64,000 nt of DNA from Streptococcus pseudopneumoniae (GCF_001074565.1 NZ_JUQX01000045.1:25406-89405); one strand, 5' to 3'; positions 16,488 through 25,215 are shown, counted from the first letter of the stretch. The notes: a model not told the origin generated them from the sequence alone. Numbers and translations are program-made.

Positions 16488-16864
16488 GGAACAAATTAAG
16501 TAAGGCTAGTGATATATGGCTGAAACAGAAGAGATATCGCTAGTCCTACTTTTATGCTTTACTAAGTTTCACATAACAAAGTAAGCATAAACTGAAAAGA
16601 AGTAATAGCTTGAAAGCAAGGTATATCAGGGGTTTACAGAATGGAGTGAGTTTCACAGAATGTAAGATATGAGAAACTGAGGGGATAAATTAAAGAAATT
16701 TCCCTTGAACTTGTCATATTGAAGAGTTGTCAAACTTAAAACAATGATACCTGGTAAGTGGAGTGTTGGAAGGCTTTTAGCGCTTTTTGTCAGTTTGACA
16801 GAATTTACAATTTGACAAATTGAAAGATAAAAAAATTTTTAAATTTAAGTGGAGGTACTTGCCT
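16488..16864 (+). promoter_or_regulatory. Non-coding 377-bp gap with hairpin and TTTGACA repeats
   Basis: A stem-loop (GGCTAGTGATAT near 16503 against ATATCGCTAGTCC near 16532) follows the coiled-coil gene and may end its transcript. Further on, TTTGACA occurs at about 16795 and 16812 within a direct repeat ahead of the ArpU-like gene and may be its promoter region. No gene is seen. Confidence 0.5.
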
Positions 16865-17275
16865 ATGTACGAGTTGAGTAACAGAGACCTGGACGGGATA
16901 GATATTGAGTTAGGACGATATAGAACGCTTGCTAATAGAATTTATTTGAGAAGACAGGAACTGATACATAATAAGAAACATAGCACTGAAGATTATACTG
17001 GTGGGAAAGGCAAGACAGTATCTAGTCCTACTGAAGCGACAATCATTAGAATTGAAGAAGACCAAACACTAAGATATTTAGAAGGCTTCAAACTAGTTGT
17101 AGATACCTTGATGGAAAACTTAATTGAAAGTGATCTAGTCATTTTTAAAATGAGATATTTAGAAGCTGGTGCGACTTGGGAAGACGTGGCAGAGAAACTA
17201 AATAAAACTACTCGTTATATAAATAGCCGTAGAAAGGTAATCGCTAAAAGATTTGTGGAATTGAAAGGATATTGA
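16865..17275 (+). CDS. ArpU/RinA-like late transcription regulator
   Basis: A 136-residue sigma-factor-like protein: an N-terminal helical region, then LVIFKMRYLEAGATWEDVAEKLN and a C-terminal HTH (KTTRYINSRRKVIAKRF). This matches ArpU/RinA-type regulators that activate phage packaging genes. The start at 16865 is eight bases after a perfect GGAGGT at 16851-16856. In phages this gene sits immediately before the cos site and terminase; here the terminase is missing. Confidence 0.75.
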   Translation: MYELSNRDLDGIDIELGRYRTLANRIYLRRQELIHNKKHSTEDYTGGKGKTVSSPTEATIIRIEEDQTLRYLEGFKLVVDTLMENLIESDLVIFKMRYLEAGATWEDVAEKLNKTTRYINSRRKVIAKRFVELKGY

Positions 17276-17400
17276 CTCCCCCCACCTTTTAAAAAATCTT
17301 TTTGGCCAGTAGGGTACCGGTGAAGGGAACTTTTTCCAAGTCGGAGCACTTCAGACAAAAAGGGGGTAAAAACTGGCCGATTTTGAGTAAAATGCAGGAT
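17276..17400. other. Candidate cos/packaging site
   Basis: The region has no gene but has symmetric motifs: a C-run CCCCCCACCTTTT (about 17278-17290), GGCCAGT (17304-17310) inverted as ACTGGCC (17372-17378), the overlapping palindromes GGTACC and ACCGGT at 17314-17322, and AAAAAGGGGGT at about 17357-17367. It lies where cos-type phages place the packaging start, right after the ArpU-like gene. Confidence 0.45.
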
Positions 17401-17530
17401 TTACATTGAGTGTTTAAAATTCAAGTTGAACTTCAGTAAGTCCTTACTTTGTTGTATATGAACTAATTGAATCTTAATTAAAAATAAATCAACACCGACT
17501 GATTTTTTTGGTAATACTTAATCAACAATA

Positions 17531-17559
17531 TTGAATAATAAGTAAAAAAGGGATATAAT
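17531..17559 (+). promoter_or_regulatory. Promoter of distal cargo cassette
   Basis: TTGAAT (17531-17536), a 17-bp spacer and TATAAT (17554-17559) form a good SigA promoter. The expected leader is about 90 nt, ending in GGAGGGG before the ATG at 17659. This lets the cassette be expressed independently of the satellite switch. Confidence 0.7.
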
Positions 17560-17658
17560 TAGTTCAAAGTATTAATTTATCTCTTGAAAAACTACATTAT
17601 ACAATCAGGAATTGCAGATATGATTAAATCATTGTTTGATTAAAGTATGGAGGGGAAT

Positions 17659-18132
17659 ATGCAATTTAACGTACATGGGAATCTAGAGGGTGGCGTAATT
17701 GATGTACGAGAAAAATCAGAAATTGAAGATTTTTTGGTGAATGGCTTTCGAACTTCAACTACACGTTATAGAAATTTTGAATCATTTTGTAGTTTTTGGA
17801 ATGAATTAGATAAAAATAAAGTAACTAGAGTCTGGATTGATGGCAGTTTTTGTTCCAATAAGGTGAATCCAAATGATATTGATTGTGTTGTATTTATTGA
17901 GCCAGATCCCAATAATTGTGAATATTTTCAATTATTAAGGAGTAAACATGGTGATTTATTAGATAAATATTTAGATGTTTATGTTTGTTGGGATAAAAAT
18001 TTCTTTATTCAGTTTTCTAAAGAATGGTATGAAATAGATTACCAGGAAACCTATTGGTTAGGGAAATTTGGTTTTGACAGAAATCATAACCCTAAAGGAA
18101 TTATCGAATTAGATAAGGAGGTGGTTTTATGA
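17659..18132 (+). CDS. DUF6932-like nucleotidyltransferase-fold protein
   Basis: A 157-residue protein. The central motif WIDGSFCSNKVNPNDIDCVV has the Gly-Ser and spaced Asp-x-Asp of the pol-beta/MNT nucleotidyltransferase fold, and a third acidic residue could be D in KYLDVYVCW. The N-terminal pattern (FNVHGNLEGGVIDV) and the C-terminal KGIIEL tail recall DUF6932 proteins. The start at 17659 follows GGAGGGG; the ATG at 17647 lies before that site. It overlaps the next gene (ATGA). It may transfer nucleotides to a protein or RNA target; the substrate is unknown. Confidence 0.65.
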   Translation: MQFNVHGNLEGGVIDVREKSEIEDFLVNGFRTSTTRYRNFESFCSFWNELDKNKVTRVWIDGSFCSNKVNPNDIDCVVFIEPDPNNCEYFQLLRSKHGDLLDKYLDVYVCWDKNFFIQFSKEWYEIDYQETYWLGKFGFDRNHNPKGIIELDKEVVL

Positions 18133-19007
18133 GTACAGAATTAAAAATACTTGAAGATAGAGCGAATAAAGTTTCTAATGATGAATTAAGAGCTATGTTG
18201 CATATGGGACTTGAATCAATGAGAGAATTTGAAGAAGCGATAAATTCAAGTAATGTTAAGAGTATGCTTTCTATCAGATTGCTTTCAGAGAATCTTCCTT
18301 CTGGACAAATTGGGTTAAGACAACTGTCAGAAACTCTCAAATCAGTCGAGAGTATTCAAGAAAATGGGATAGCATCGTGTATTGGATTTGAAGGAAAGCG
18401 AGGACAGATTCCAAAAGATATTCTAAATAGGAATGAGCTTATAATTACTTCTACCAGAGCAGGTTCATTTATAATTGATTTGGGATTAAAAACTAATCAA
18501 CTTTCAATCTTCGATCGTGAAAATAATATAGCAATAAATGTAATGAATGATGTATCTGATTTGCTTGAAGGAACAATTGATATTCCAGAATTTGTGGAGA
18601 CATATAGTTCAAGAACTTTTAATTCTGTGAAACAATTAGTCTCTAGATTGAATAAAGAAAAACTTGGGATAGAGATTCAAGATAAACTAAATAATTCGAA
18701 TAAGCTATTTGCTAAAGAACAGATCGTAGAGATTAACAAAAAATTTAAGGATACTCATATAGAAAAACAAGAAAATATCATAGTTCAGGGGAAATTAATC
18801 AAGGTTGACTTATCTACTCAAAAGATAACTTTGGATACTCAAGAAGGAATTGTGAATGTAAAGGTCAACGATCCAGAAATAAAATCACTTCATTTAACTA
18901 CAAATGAAGAATATCAAATTAAGACAAGTGTAAAAGTAGTTATTAGACGTACACAACATACTTTCACTTATGTAACTTCATCAGTTAGAAATATAGTAGA
19001 AATATAA
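18129..19007 (+). CDS. Unknown partner of the nucleotidyltransferase-like protein
   Basis: A 292-residue soluble protein. Residues 1-75 are helical. Residues about 105-150 contain a beta-rich core (NELIITSTRAGSFIIDLGL). The C-terminal 75 residues (IIVQGKLIKVDLSTQKITL and onward) look like a small beta-barrel. No signal peptide or membrane segment is present. The start overlaps the upstream stop by four bases and has GGAGG, so the two proteins are made together and probably work together as enzyme and sensor or toxin and antitoxin. No family was recognised. Confidence 0.65.
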   Translation: MSTELKILEDRANKVSNDELRAMLHMGLESMREFEEAINSSNVKSMLSIRLLSENLPSGQIGLRQLSETLKSVESIQENGIASCIGFEGKRGQIPKDILNRNELIITSTRAGSFIIDLGLKTNQLSIFDRENNIAINVMNDVSDLLEGTIDIPEFVETYSSRTFNSVKQLVSRLNKEKLGIEIQDKLNNSNKLFAKEQIVEINKKFKDTHIEKQENIIVQGKLIKVDLSTQKITLDTQEGIVNVKVNDPEIKSLHLTTNEEYQIKTSVKVVIRRTQHTFTYVTSSVRNIVEI

Positions 19008-19039
19008 TCCTAATTATCCAATAAAAATAATTAGAGCAA

Positions 19040-19078
19040 AAAGGGGTAACTGTCAAAGATAGTTACTCCTTTATTTTT
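19040..19078 (+). terminator. Terminator after cargo cassette
   Basis: GGGGTAACTGTC pairs with GATAGTTACTCC around AAA, followed by TTTATTTTT. It closes the two-gene cassette as a separate transcription unit. Confidence 0.8.
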
Positions 19079-19079
19079 G

Positions 19080-19350
19080 CGAATAGTAGAGAAAGAAACG
19101 AAAGTTCTAAATATTAAATTTGCAAGTATTAAGAAAACTAGACTAGGCTTTGAACACCACGTAGAAGCGACTTTTAGTACATCAATACAAAAAATTACAC
19201 CTCAACAGTGCGTCAGTCGGCACAAATGTGCGAAATGGAAATGCTGAGGAAGATATGCTATAATATTACCAGGTAATAAAAAAGCACGTTTGACCGTGCT
19301 AGTTTCTTGCCTGCTGAACTCGTCAATATTACGCCCTTTTTAGGGCTCTT
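19080..19350. other. Non-coding attR-proximal region with two hairpins
   Basis: No gene is supported. There is an extended -10 (TGCTATAAT, 19256-19264), the palindrome TATTACCAGGTAATA at about 19264-19278, a hairpin AGCACG/CGTGCT (about 19284-19301) that would terminate leftward transcription, and GCCC/GGGC followed by T6 (19333-19355) that would terminate rightward transcription at the attR edge. An inverted 12-bp match to the 30-bp repeat lies at about 19307-19318. Confidence 0.55.
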
Positions 19351-19367
19351 TTTTGTGGACTTTTTTA
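19351..19367. repeat. attR core of phage satellite
   Basis: Exact second copy of TTTTGTGGACTTTTTTA found at 7145-7161. It lies 85 bp upstream of the ctsR -35 box. Confidence 0.85.
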
Positions 19368-19451
19368 GGAATTTTCAAGAAAAACTAAGGCGATTTAATA
19401 CCTAAGTGTTTTAAAAAAAGTCAGTATTTTCAATGGTTGAGCCTTAAAAAT

Positions 19452-19497
19452 TTGACTTATAGAGTGTTAAATGATAGTATAGTCAAAGATAGTCAAG
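19452..19497 (+). promoter_or_regulatory. ctsR-clpC promoter with CtsR box
   Basis: TTGACT (19452-19457), a 17-bp spacer and TAGTAT (19475-19480) form the promoter. The heptad repeat AGTCAAA-GAT-AGTCAAG (19481-19497) right after the -10 matches the CtsR operator. CtsR autorepression and heat induction of clpC are expected. Confidence 0.9.
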
Positions 19498-19522
19498 GTT
19501 CAAAGAAGGAGTTTGATTTACT

Positions 19523-19981
19523 ATGAGATTTAAAAATACATCAGATCATATCGAAGCCTATATCAAGGCAATTTTAGACCAAGCTGGTATCGTGGAATTG
19601 CAGCGGAGTCAGTTGGCGGATACCTTTCAGGTTGTGCCAAGTCAGATAAACTATGTCATCAAGACACGTTTTACTGAAAGCAGAGGATACTTGGTTGAGA
19701 GCAAGCGTGGTGGCGGAGGCTACATTCGTATCGGACGGATTGAGTTTTCCAATCATCATGACATGCTCCGCGATTTGCTTTACTCGATTGGTGAGCGAGT
19801 TAGTCAGGAGATTTATGAGGATATTCTCCAGCTTTTGGTGGAGCAGGACTTGATGACCAAGCAAGAGATGACCTTGCTGACTTCTGTAGCAACAGATCGT
19901 GTCCTAGGGGAAGAATCTTCAGTTGTCCGTGCCAATATGCTCCGACAGCTATTACAAGAGGTAGATAGAAAAGAGAAGTAA
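19523..19981 (+). CDS. ctsR: Heat-shock repressor CtsR
   Basis: A 152-residue DNA-binding repressor with the conserved N-terminus (SDHIEAYIKAILDQAG) and the glycine-rich wing SKRGGGGYIRI that contacts the operator and senses heat. It represses clp genes and itself through the box at 19481-19497. GAAGGAG precedes the start. It is followed by clpC after one base, as in other streptococci. No mcsA/mcsB genes are present. Confidence 0.97.
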   Translation: MRFKNTSDHIEAYIKAILDQAGIVELQRSQLADTFQVVPSQINYVIKTRFTESRGYLVESKRGGGGYIRIGRIEFSNHHDMLRDLLYSIGERVSQEIYEDILQLLVEQDLMTKQEMTLLTSVATDRVLGEESSVVRANMLRQLLQEVDRKEK

Positions 19982-19982
19982 G

Positions 19983-22415
19983 ATGAACTATTCAAAAGCA
20001 TTGAATGAATGTATCGAGAGTGCCTACATGGTTGCTGGCCATTTTGGAGCTCGTTACCTAGAGTCTTGGCATCTATTGATTGCCATGTCCAATCACAGTT
20101 ACAGTGTGGCAGGTGCGACTCTAAATGATTATCCTTATGAAATGGACCGTTTAGAAGAGGTTGCTTTAGAACTGACTGAAACGGACTATAGCCAAGACGA
20201 AACCTTTACGGAATTGCCCTTTTCCCATCGTTTGGAGGTCCTCTTTGCAGAAGCAGAGTATGTAGCCTCAGTGGTCCATGCTAAGGTGCTAGGGACAGAG
20301 CATGTCCTCTATGCGATTTTGCATGATGGCAATGCCTTGGCAACTCGCATCTTGGAGAGAGCAGGCTTTTCTTATGAAGACCAGAAAGATCAGGTCAGAA
20401 TTGCTGCTCTTCGTCGCAATTTAGAGGAACGTGCAGGTTGGACTCGTGAAGATCTCAAGGCTTTGCGTCAACGCCATCGCACAGTAACTGACAAGCAAAA
20501 TTCCATGGCAAATATGATGGGTATGCCTCAAGCTCAAAGTGGCGGTCTAGAGGACTACACGCATGACCTGACGGAGCAAGCGCGCTCTGGCAAGTTAGAG
20601 CCAGTTATCGGTCGTGACAAGGAAATCTCACGTATGATTCAGATTTTGAGTCGGAAGACCAAGAACAATCCGGTCTTGGTTGGAGATGCTGGTGTCGGGA
20701 AAACAGCTCTGGCTCTTGGACTTGCCCAGCGTATTGCTAGTGGGGACGTACCAGCTGAAATGGCCAAGATGCGTGTGTTAGAGCTTGATTTGATGAATGT
20801 CGTTGCGGGAACACGTTTTCGTGGTGACTTTGAAGAACGTATGAACAATATCATCAAGGATATCGAGGAAGATGGCAAAGTAATCCTCTTTATCGATGAA
20901 CTTCACACCATCATGGGTTCTGGTAGCGGTATTGATTCGACTCTGGATGCGGCCAATATCTTGAAGCCAGCCTTGGCTCGTGGAACTTTGAGAACGGTTG
21001 GTGCAACCACTCAGGAAGAATACCAAAAACACATCGAAAAAGATGCTGCCCTTTCTCGTCGTTTTGCAAAAGTGACGATTGAAGAGCCAAGTTTAGCTGA
21101 CAGCATGATCATTTTGCAAGGTTTGAAGGCTACCTATGAGAAACACCACCGTGTGCAAATCACAGATGAAGCTGTTGAAACTGCTGTTAAGATGGCGCAT
21201 CGTTACTTGACCAGTCGTCACTTGCCAGACTCTGCCATCGATCTATTGGATGAAGCGGCAGCAACAGTGCAAAACAAATCTAAGCATGTGAAAACAGACG
21301 AATCCGACTTGAGTCCAGCTGACAAGGCCTTGATGGATGGCAAGTGGAAACAAGCGACCCAGCTAATCGCAAAGGAGCAGGAAGTCCCTGTCTATAAAGA
21401 CTTGGTGACAGAATCCGATATTTTGACCACCTTGAGTCGCTTGTCAGGGATTCCAGTCCAAAAACTAACTCAGACTGATGCCAAGAAATATCTGAACTTG
21501 GAAGCGGAACTGCACAAACGTGTCATCGGCCAAGATCAAGCTGTTTCAAGCATTAGTCGTGCCATTCGTCGCAATCAGTCAGGTATTCGTAGTCACAAGC
21601 GTCCGATTGGTTCCTTTATGTTCCTAGGGCCGACAGGAGTCGGTAAGACCGAATTGGCAAAGGCTCTGGCAGAAGTCCTCTTTGATGACGAATCAGCCCT
21701 TATCCGCTTTGATATGAGTGAGTATATGGAGAAATTCGCAGCTAGCCGTCTCAATGGAGCACCTCCTGGCTATGTGGGCTACGAGGAAGGTGGGGAGTTG
21801 ACTGAGAAAGTTCGCAACAAGCCATACTCCGTTCTCCTCTTTGATGAGGTAGAGAAGGCCCACCCAGATATCTTTAATGTCCTCTTGCAGGTTCTGGACG
21901 ACGGTGTCTTGACAGATAGCAAGGGACGCAAGGTTGATTTTTCAAATACCATTATCATCATGACGTCAAACCTTGGTGCGACGGCTCTTCGTGATGACAA
22001 GACTGTCGGATTTGGCGCCAAAGACATTCGTTTTGACCAGGAGAATATGGAAAAACGAATCTTTGAAGAGTTGAAAAAAGCTTATCGACCAGAGTTTATC
22101 AACCGTATTGATGAAAAGGTGGTCTTCCATAGCTTAGATAGCGAACACATGCAAGAAATTGTCAAGATTATGGTGAAACCATTGATTGCTAGCCTCGCTG
22201 AGAAGGGCATCGACTTGAAACTGCAAGCTTCAGCGTTGAAGTTACTAGCAAGCCAAGGATATGATCCAGAAATGGGAGCCCGTCCACTTCGCAGAACACT
22301 GCAAACAGAGGTGGAAGACAAGTTGGCAGAACTCCTTCTTAAAGGGGAACTGGTAGCAGGCAAGACTCTCAAGATTGGTGTCAAAGCTGGTCAATTAAAA
22401 TTTGATATTGCTTAA
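19983..22415 (+). CDS. clpC: ATP-dependent Clp ATPase ClpC
   Basis: An 810-residue HSP100 unfoldase. The N-terminal repeat domain covers residues 1-145. The first AAA+ module has Walker [11 protein letters not shown] near residue 234, and the second has [10 protein letters not shown] near residue 548 with [13 protein letters not shown] middle region of moderate length around 410-470 fits ClpC rather than ClpB. A C-terminal D2-small domain follows. It delivers substrates to ClpP and is co-transcribed with ctsR. Confidence 0.95.
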   Translation: MNYSKALNECIESAYMVAGHFGARYLESWHLLIAMSNHSYSVAGATLNDYPYEMDRLEEVALELTETDYSQDETFTELPFSHRLEVLFAEAEYVASVVHAKVLGTEHVLYAILHDGNALATRILERAGFSYEDQKDQVRIAALRRNLEERAGWTREDLKALRQRHRTVTDKQNSMANMMGMPQAQSGGLEDYTHDLTEQARSGKLEPVIGRDKEISRMIQILSRKTKNNPVLVGDAGVGKTALALGLAQRIASGDVPAEMAKMRVLELDLMNVVAGTRFRGDFEERMNNIIKDIEEDGKVILFIDELHTIMGSGSGIDSTLDAANILKPALARGTLRTVGATTQEEYQKHIEKDAALSRRFAKVTIEEPSLADSMIILQGLKATYEKHHRVQITDEAVETAVKMAHRYLTSRHLPDSAIDLLDEAAATVQNKSKHVKTDESDLSPADKALMDGKWKQATQLIAKEQEVPVYKDLVTESDILTTLSRLSGIPVQKLTQTDAKKYLNLEAELHKRVIGQDQAVSSISRAIRRNQSGIRSHKRPIGSFMFLGPTGVGKTELAKALAEVLFDDESALIRFDMSEYMEKFAASRLNGAPPGYVGYEEGGELTEKVRNKPYSVLLFDEVEKAHPDIFNVLLQVLDDGVLTDSKGRKVDFSNTIIIMTSNLGATALRDDKTVGFGAKDIRFDQENMEKRIFEELKKAYRPEFINRIDEKVVFHSLDSEHMQEIVKIMVKPLIASLAEKGIDLKLQASALKLLASQGYDPEMGARPLRRTLQTEVEDKLAELLLKGELVAGKTLKIGVKAGQLKFDIA

Positions 22416-22420
22416 AAATG

Positions 22421-22451
22421 GAGAATCAGGAGCAATCCTGGTTCTTTTTTG
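22421..22451 (+). terminator. Terminator after clpC
   Basis: GAATCAGGA pairs with TCCTGGTTC around a 4-nt loop, followed by T6. Confidence 0.88.
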
Positions 22452-22482
22452 CTACTTTTTTATAAAAAATGATAAAAAACTA

Positions 22483-22510
22483 TTGACAAAACAAAAATAT
22501 AGTATATAAT
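22483..22510 (+). promoter_or_regulatory. nadR operon promoter
   Basis: TTGACA (22483-22488), 16-bp spacer, TATAAT (22505-22510). The A/T-rich leader up to 22560 could hold an operator for the Nudix-type regulator encoded third in the operon. Confidence 0.85.
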
Positions 22511-22560
22511 AAAAACATAGAAAATAAAAATATCAAAAATTATAAAAAGGTAAAACGTTT

Positions 22561-23610
22561 ATGAAAAAGAAAACAGCAGTGGTATTTGGGACCTTTGCCC
22601 CTCTCCATCAAGGGCATATCGATCTGATCCAGCGAGCGAAGCGTCAGTGTGACCAGGTCTGGGTAGTCGTTTCAGGCTACGAGGGAGACCGAGGTGAGCA
22701 GGTAGGTTTAAGTCTTCAAAAACGATTTCGCTATATTCGAGAGGCTTTTCGTGATGATGAATTGACCTCTGTCTGCAAGCTGGATGAGACCAACCTTCCC
22801 CGTTACCCTATGGGCTGGCAGGAGTGGTTGGACCAGATGTTAGAGGAGATTTCCTATGATGAAACCCAGCAAGAACTGACTTTTTTTGTAGGAGAAGCAG
22901 ACTACCAGCAAGAATTATCTAAGCGTGGATTTGGCACTGTCTTGCAAGAAAGAAAGTTTGGTATCTCAGCGACTATGATTCGAGAAAATCCAAGCAAATA
23001 TTGGAAATACATCGCTCAACCCTTCCGCCGTCAGTTTACAAAGAAAGTGTTGATTATGGGAAGTGCTAGCAATGGGAAGATCACTCTAGCCAAGGATTTG
23101 GCAAGGTATTACGATGCGCCCGTCAGTCTGGAGTATGCGCGTGAGTACCAGATCAAAAACAATGTCCGCGACGATGAATTGACTCCAAAGGATTATTATT
23201 ATCTCCTGTTGGGACAGTATGACCAGACCTCAAAGCTAATCGATAGCAATGCCAATCGAGGTCTAGTGATAGCTGATACCAACTCCTTGGTAACCAAGGG
23301 TTACTATGACTATTACATGGAGACTGAGGATCAGGGGGACTTATCAGGAGAAACCTTTGACAATCTCTTTGCCTCTATCTTGGCCAAGGAAAAATGGGAC
23401 TTGATTCTCTTTGTGCAACCTGTCGGATCCTATGTCAATGATGGATTTAGAGATATGACCATGGCAGAAGACCACATTCGCTACAGTTTTTCCCAGCATT
23501 TGGATCAGATGAGAGAGATATATTTAACCAACATTCCACTAGTTTATCTAGCGGAGGATTACCTAGGCAATTATGAAGCAGCAAAAGTGGCTATTGATGC
23601 CATTTACTAA
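22561..23610 (+). CDS. nadR: NadR-like NMN adenylyltransferase / ribosylnicotinamide kinase
   Basis: A 349-residue bifunctional protein. The N-terminal nucleotidyltransferase domain has GTFAPLHQGHIDLI (HxGH-type) and an ISATMIR motif. The C-terminal kinase domain begins near residue 160 with the P-loop GSASNGKITLAKDL. It lacks the HTH repressor domain of enteric NadR. It should phosphorylate ribosylnicotinamide imported by PnuC and adenylate NMN to NAD. The P-loop reads GKIT instead of GK[S/T]T, which may weaken kinase activity. Confidence 0.9.
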   Translation: MKKKTAVVFGTFAPLHQGHIDLIQRAKRQCDQVWVVVSGYEGDRGEQVGLSLQKRFRYIREAFRDDELTSVCKLDETNLPRYPMGWQEWLDQMLEEISYDETQQELTFFVGEADYQQELSKRGFGTVLQERKFGISATMIRENPSKYWKYIAQPFRRQFTKKVLIMGSASNGKITLAKDLARYYDAPVSLEYAREYQIKNNVRDDELTPKDYYYLLLGQYDQTSKLIDSNANRGLVIADTNSLVTKGYYDYYMETEDQGDLSGETFDNLFASILAKEKWDLILFVQPVGSYVNDGFRDMTMAEDHIRYSFSQHLDQMREIYLTNIPLVYLAEDYLGNYEAAKVAIDAIY

Positions 23611-23628
23611 GCAGATTAGGAGAAAAAT

Positions 23629-24408
23629 ATGAAAAAACTAACTGAAAAAATCACACAATTTATCGAAAACTTTAAAAATGTCCATGCCGAAGCTCGCAAG
23701 ATTGGTTTTGCAGGAATCATGCGCTTGCTATGGAAAGATCTCTTTGTCGGTCGCAGTCTTTTCCAGTGGTTGTATCTCATCGCCCTGTCAAGTGTTCCCT
23801 TGATCTTGGAATTCACACAAAATACGGAAAGCCATGACTGGTTGAGCTTGTTTGCATCCTGGACTGGGATTGTCTGTGTCATCTTAGTAGCAGAAGGGCG
23901 TGCGAGCAATTATCTCTTTGGGGCTATTAACTCGGCTATCTATTTGATTTTGGCCATGAATGCGACTTTTTATGGTGAAGTTTTGACGACCGTTTACTTC
24001 TTTGTCATGCAACCGATTGGTCTCTATGCTTGGTTGTCCAATCGTATCAATGACCAAGGAAAACCAGAAGAATCCCACTTTGAAGCTAAGAAATTATCTG
24101 TTCTTGACTGGCTTAAGTACTTGGCCTTGACTGCCATTATCTGGATTGGTATGGGCTTGGCTTATCAAAGTATCAATAGTGCTCGCCCTTTCCGTGATAG
24201 TGTTACTGATGCGACCAATGGTGTTGGACAGCTCTTGATGACACGTCTCTACCGTGAGCAATGGATTTTCTGGATTGCAACCAATCTCTTTAGTATTTAT
24301 CTCTGGTGGGGTGAAAATATCCACATCCAAGGGATGTACTGGGTTTACACACTCAACAGTCTAGTGGGATGGCACCAATGGACCAAGGCAGTTCGAAAGG
24401 AGGCATAA
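23629..24408 (+). CDS. pnuC: Nicotinamide riboside transporter PnuC
   Basis: A 259-residue integral membrane protein with about seven transmembrane helices and PnuC-type motifs (ASNYLFGAINSAIYL, QPIGLYAWLSNR, WWGENIHIQGMYWVY). It facilitates uptake of ribosylnicotinamide, which NadR traps by phosphorylation. It lies 18 bp after nadR in the same operon. Confidence 0.93.
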   Translation: MKKLTEKITQFIENFKNVHAEARKIGFAGIMRLLWKDLFVGRSLFQWLYLIALSSVPLILEFTQNTESHDWLSLFASWTGIVCVILVAEGRASNYLFGAINSAIYLILAMNATFYGEVLTTVYFFVMQPIGLYAWLSNRINDQGKPEESHFEAKKLSVLDWLKYLALTAIIWIGMGLAYQSINSARPFRDSVTDATNGVGQLLMTRLYREQWIFWIATNLFSIYLWWGENIHIQGMYWVYTLNSLVGWHQWTKAVRKEA

Positions 24409-24409
24409 G

Positions 24410-25183
24410 ATGGCAGATACGATGATTCCAGCAGGGATGACGGAAAAAGAATATTATGAAATCCATGCCAGTCAGGAGGAGTTTTTAGACTGGTACTACA
24501 GGCAGGAACTCCCTCAATATGAAAAACCAAGTGTGACAGTGGATATGGTAGCCTACTGCTTTGTCGAAGGAAAGATCAAGCTCTTACTGATCCGTCGCAA
24601 GGCTCACCCTTATCAGAACTGTTTAGCCTTAGTTGGAGGCTTTATGGATAAGGGAGAAGATGCTGCACATGCCTGTCAGCGCGAGGTGAGAGAAGAAGTC
24701 AATCTCGATCTACCTTTGGAGAAAATCGAGCAATTGATGACGGTATCGACCCCCGGTCGTGATCCACGGGGCTGGACGGTGACCATTGCCCACTTGGTGT
24801 ACCTACCTAGTCGTGCCTTAGACCTCGTTCAGGCTGGAGACGATGCTAAGGATGTGGTTTTTGTAGATGTCGATTTTCAGACGGGCAAGTGCTTCTTAGA
24901 GGGAGTGGAGCTGGACGTACAAGCCTTCGCCTTTGACCATTATGCCATTATTCAAGAATCCATCAAACGAATTCAAGGCCGTCTCGACTGGAATCCGACT
25001 TTCCTTTATCTGCTGGAGGAGGAGTTTACTGTCTATGAAGGGACTGAACTGGTCAATCTCATCAACCCAGGTCGCCCAATCGTCAGCAATAACTTTCTCG
25101 TAAAATACGGCGAATATGTAGAAGAAGTCGGACTCAAACGAGTTCCTAAAAAGAAACCAAGAAAAACCTATCGATTGAAATAA
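24410..25183 (+). CDS. Nudix-domain protein with winged-helix C-terminus (NrtR-like)
   Basis: A 257-residue protein. The N-terminal Nudix domain has an intact box: GFMDKGE, seven residues, then REVREEV. A C-terminal region of about 90 residues resembles the winged helix of NrtR, the ADP-ribose-responsive regulator of NAD genes. It starts one base after pnuC. The intact catalytic box means it could be an active ADP-ribose pyrophosphatase, a regulator or both. Autoregulation of nadR-pnuC is inferred from operon membership. Confidence 0.8.
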   Translation: MADTMIPAGMTEKEYYEIHASQEEFLDWYYRQELPQYEKPSVTVDMVAYCFVEGKIKLLLIRRKAHPYQNCLALVGGFMDKGEDAAHACQREVREEVNLDLPLEKIEQLMTVSTPGRDPRGWTVTIAHLVYLPSRALDLVQAGDDAKDVVFVDVDFQTGKCFLEGVELDVQAFAFDHYAIIQESIKRIQGRLDWNPTFLYLLEEEFTVYEGTELVNLINPGRPIVSNNFLVKYGEYVEEVGLKRVPKKKPRKTYRLK

Positions 25184-25187
25184 AAAG

Positions 25188-25215
25188 TGAGGTCGGGACC
25201 AAAATCCCGACCTCT
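25188..25215 (+). terminator. Terminator after NAD operon
   Basis: GAGGTCGGGA pairs with TCCCGACCTC around a short CCAAAA loop and is followed by TTTG. Confidence 0.85.

Larger units (their letters stand above)
7145..19367. mobile_element. Integrated phage satellite (PICI-like), 12.2 kb
   Basis: The element is bounded by 17-bp direct repeats and lies between thiZ and ctsR. Gene order is typical of a Gram-positive satellite. The integrase, toxin and repressor are leftward. A divergent Cro-like regulator opens a rightward module of Rha, replication organiser, DnaC-like loader, capsid-like protein and ArpU-like late regulator. A cargo cassette adjoins attR. Terminase, portal, tail, holin and lysin genes are absent, so packaging must rely on a helper phage. 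The element is visibly more AT-rich than its flanks. Confidence 0.85.

Noticed and set aside
19256..19264. Promoter at attR reading into ctsR
   Set aside because: The extended -10 is good, but terminator-like hairpins lie between it and ctsR and no -35 is clear.
21587..21594. Reverse cin-box TATTCGTA
   Set aside because: It lies inside clpC coding sequence with no gene in a suitable position.
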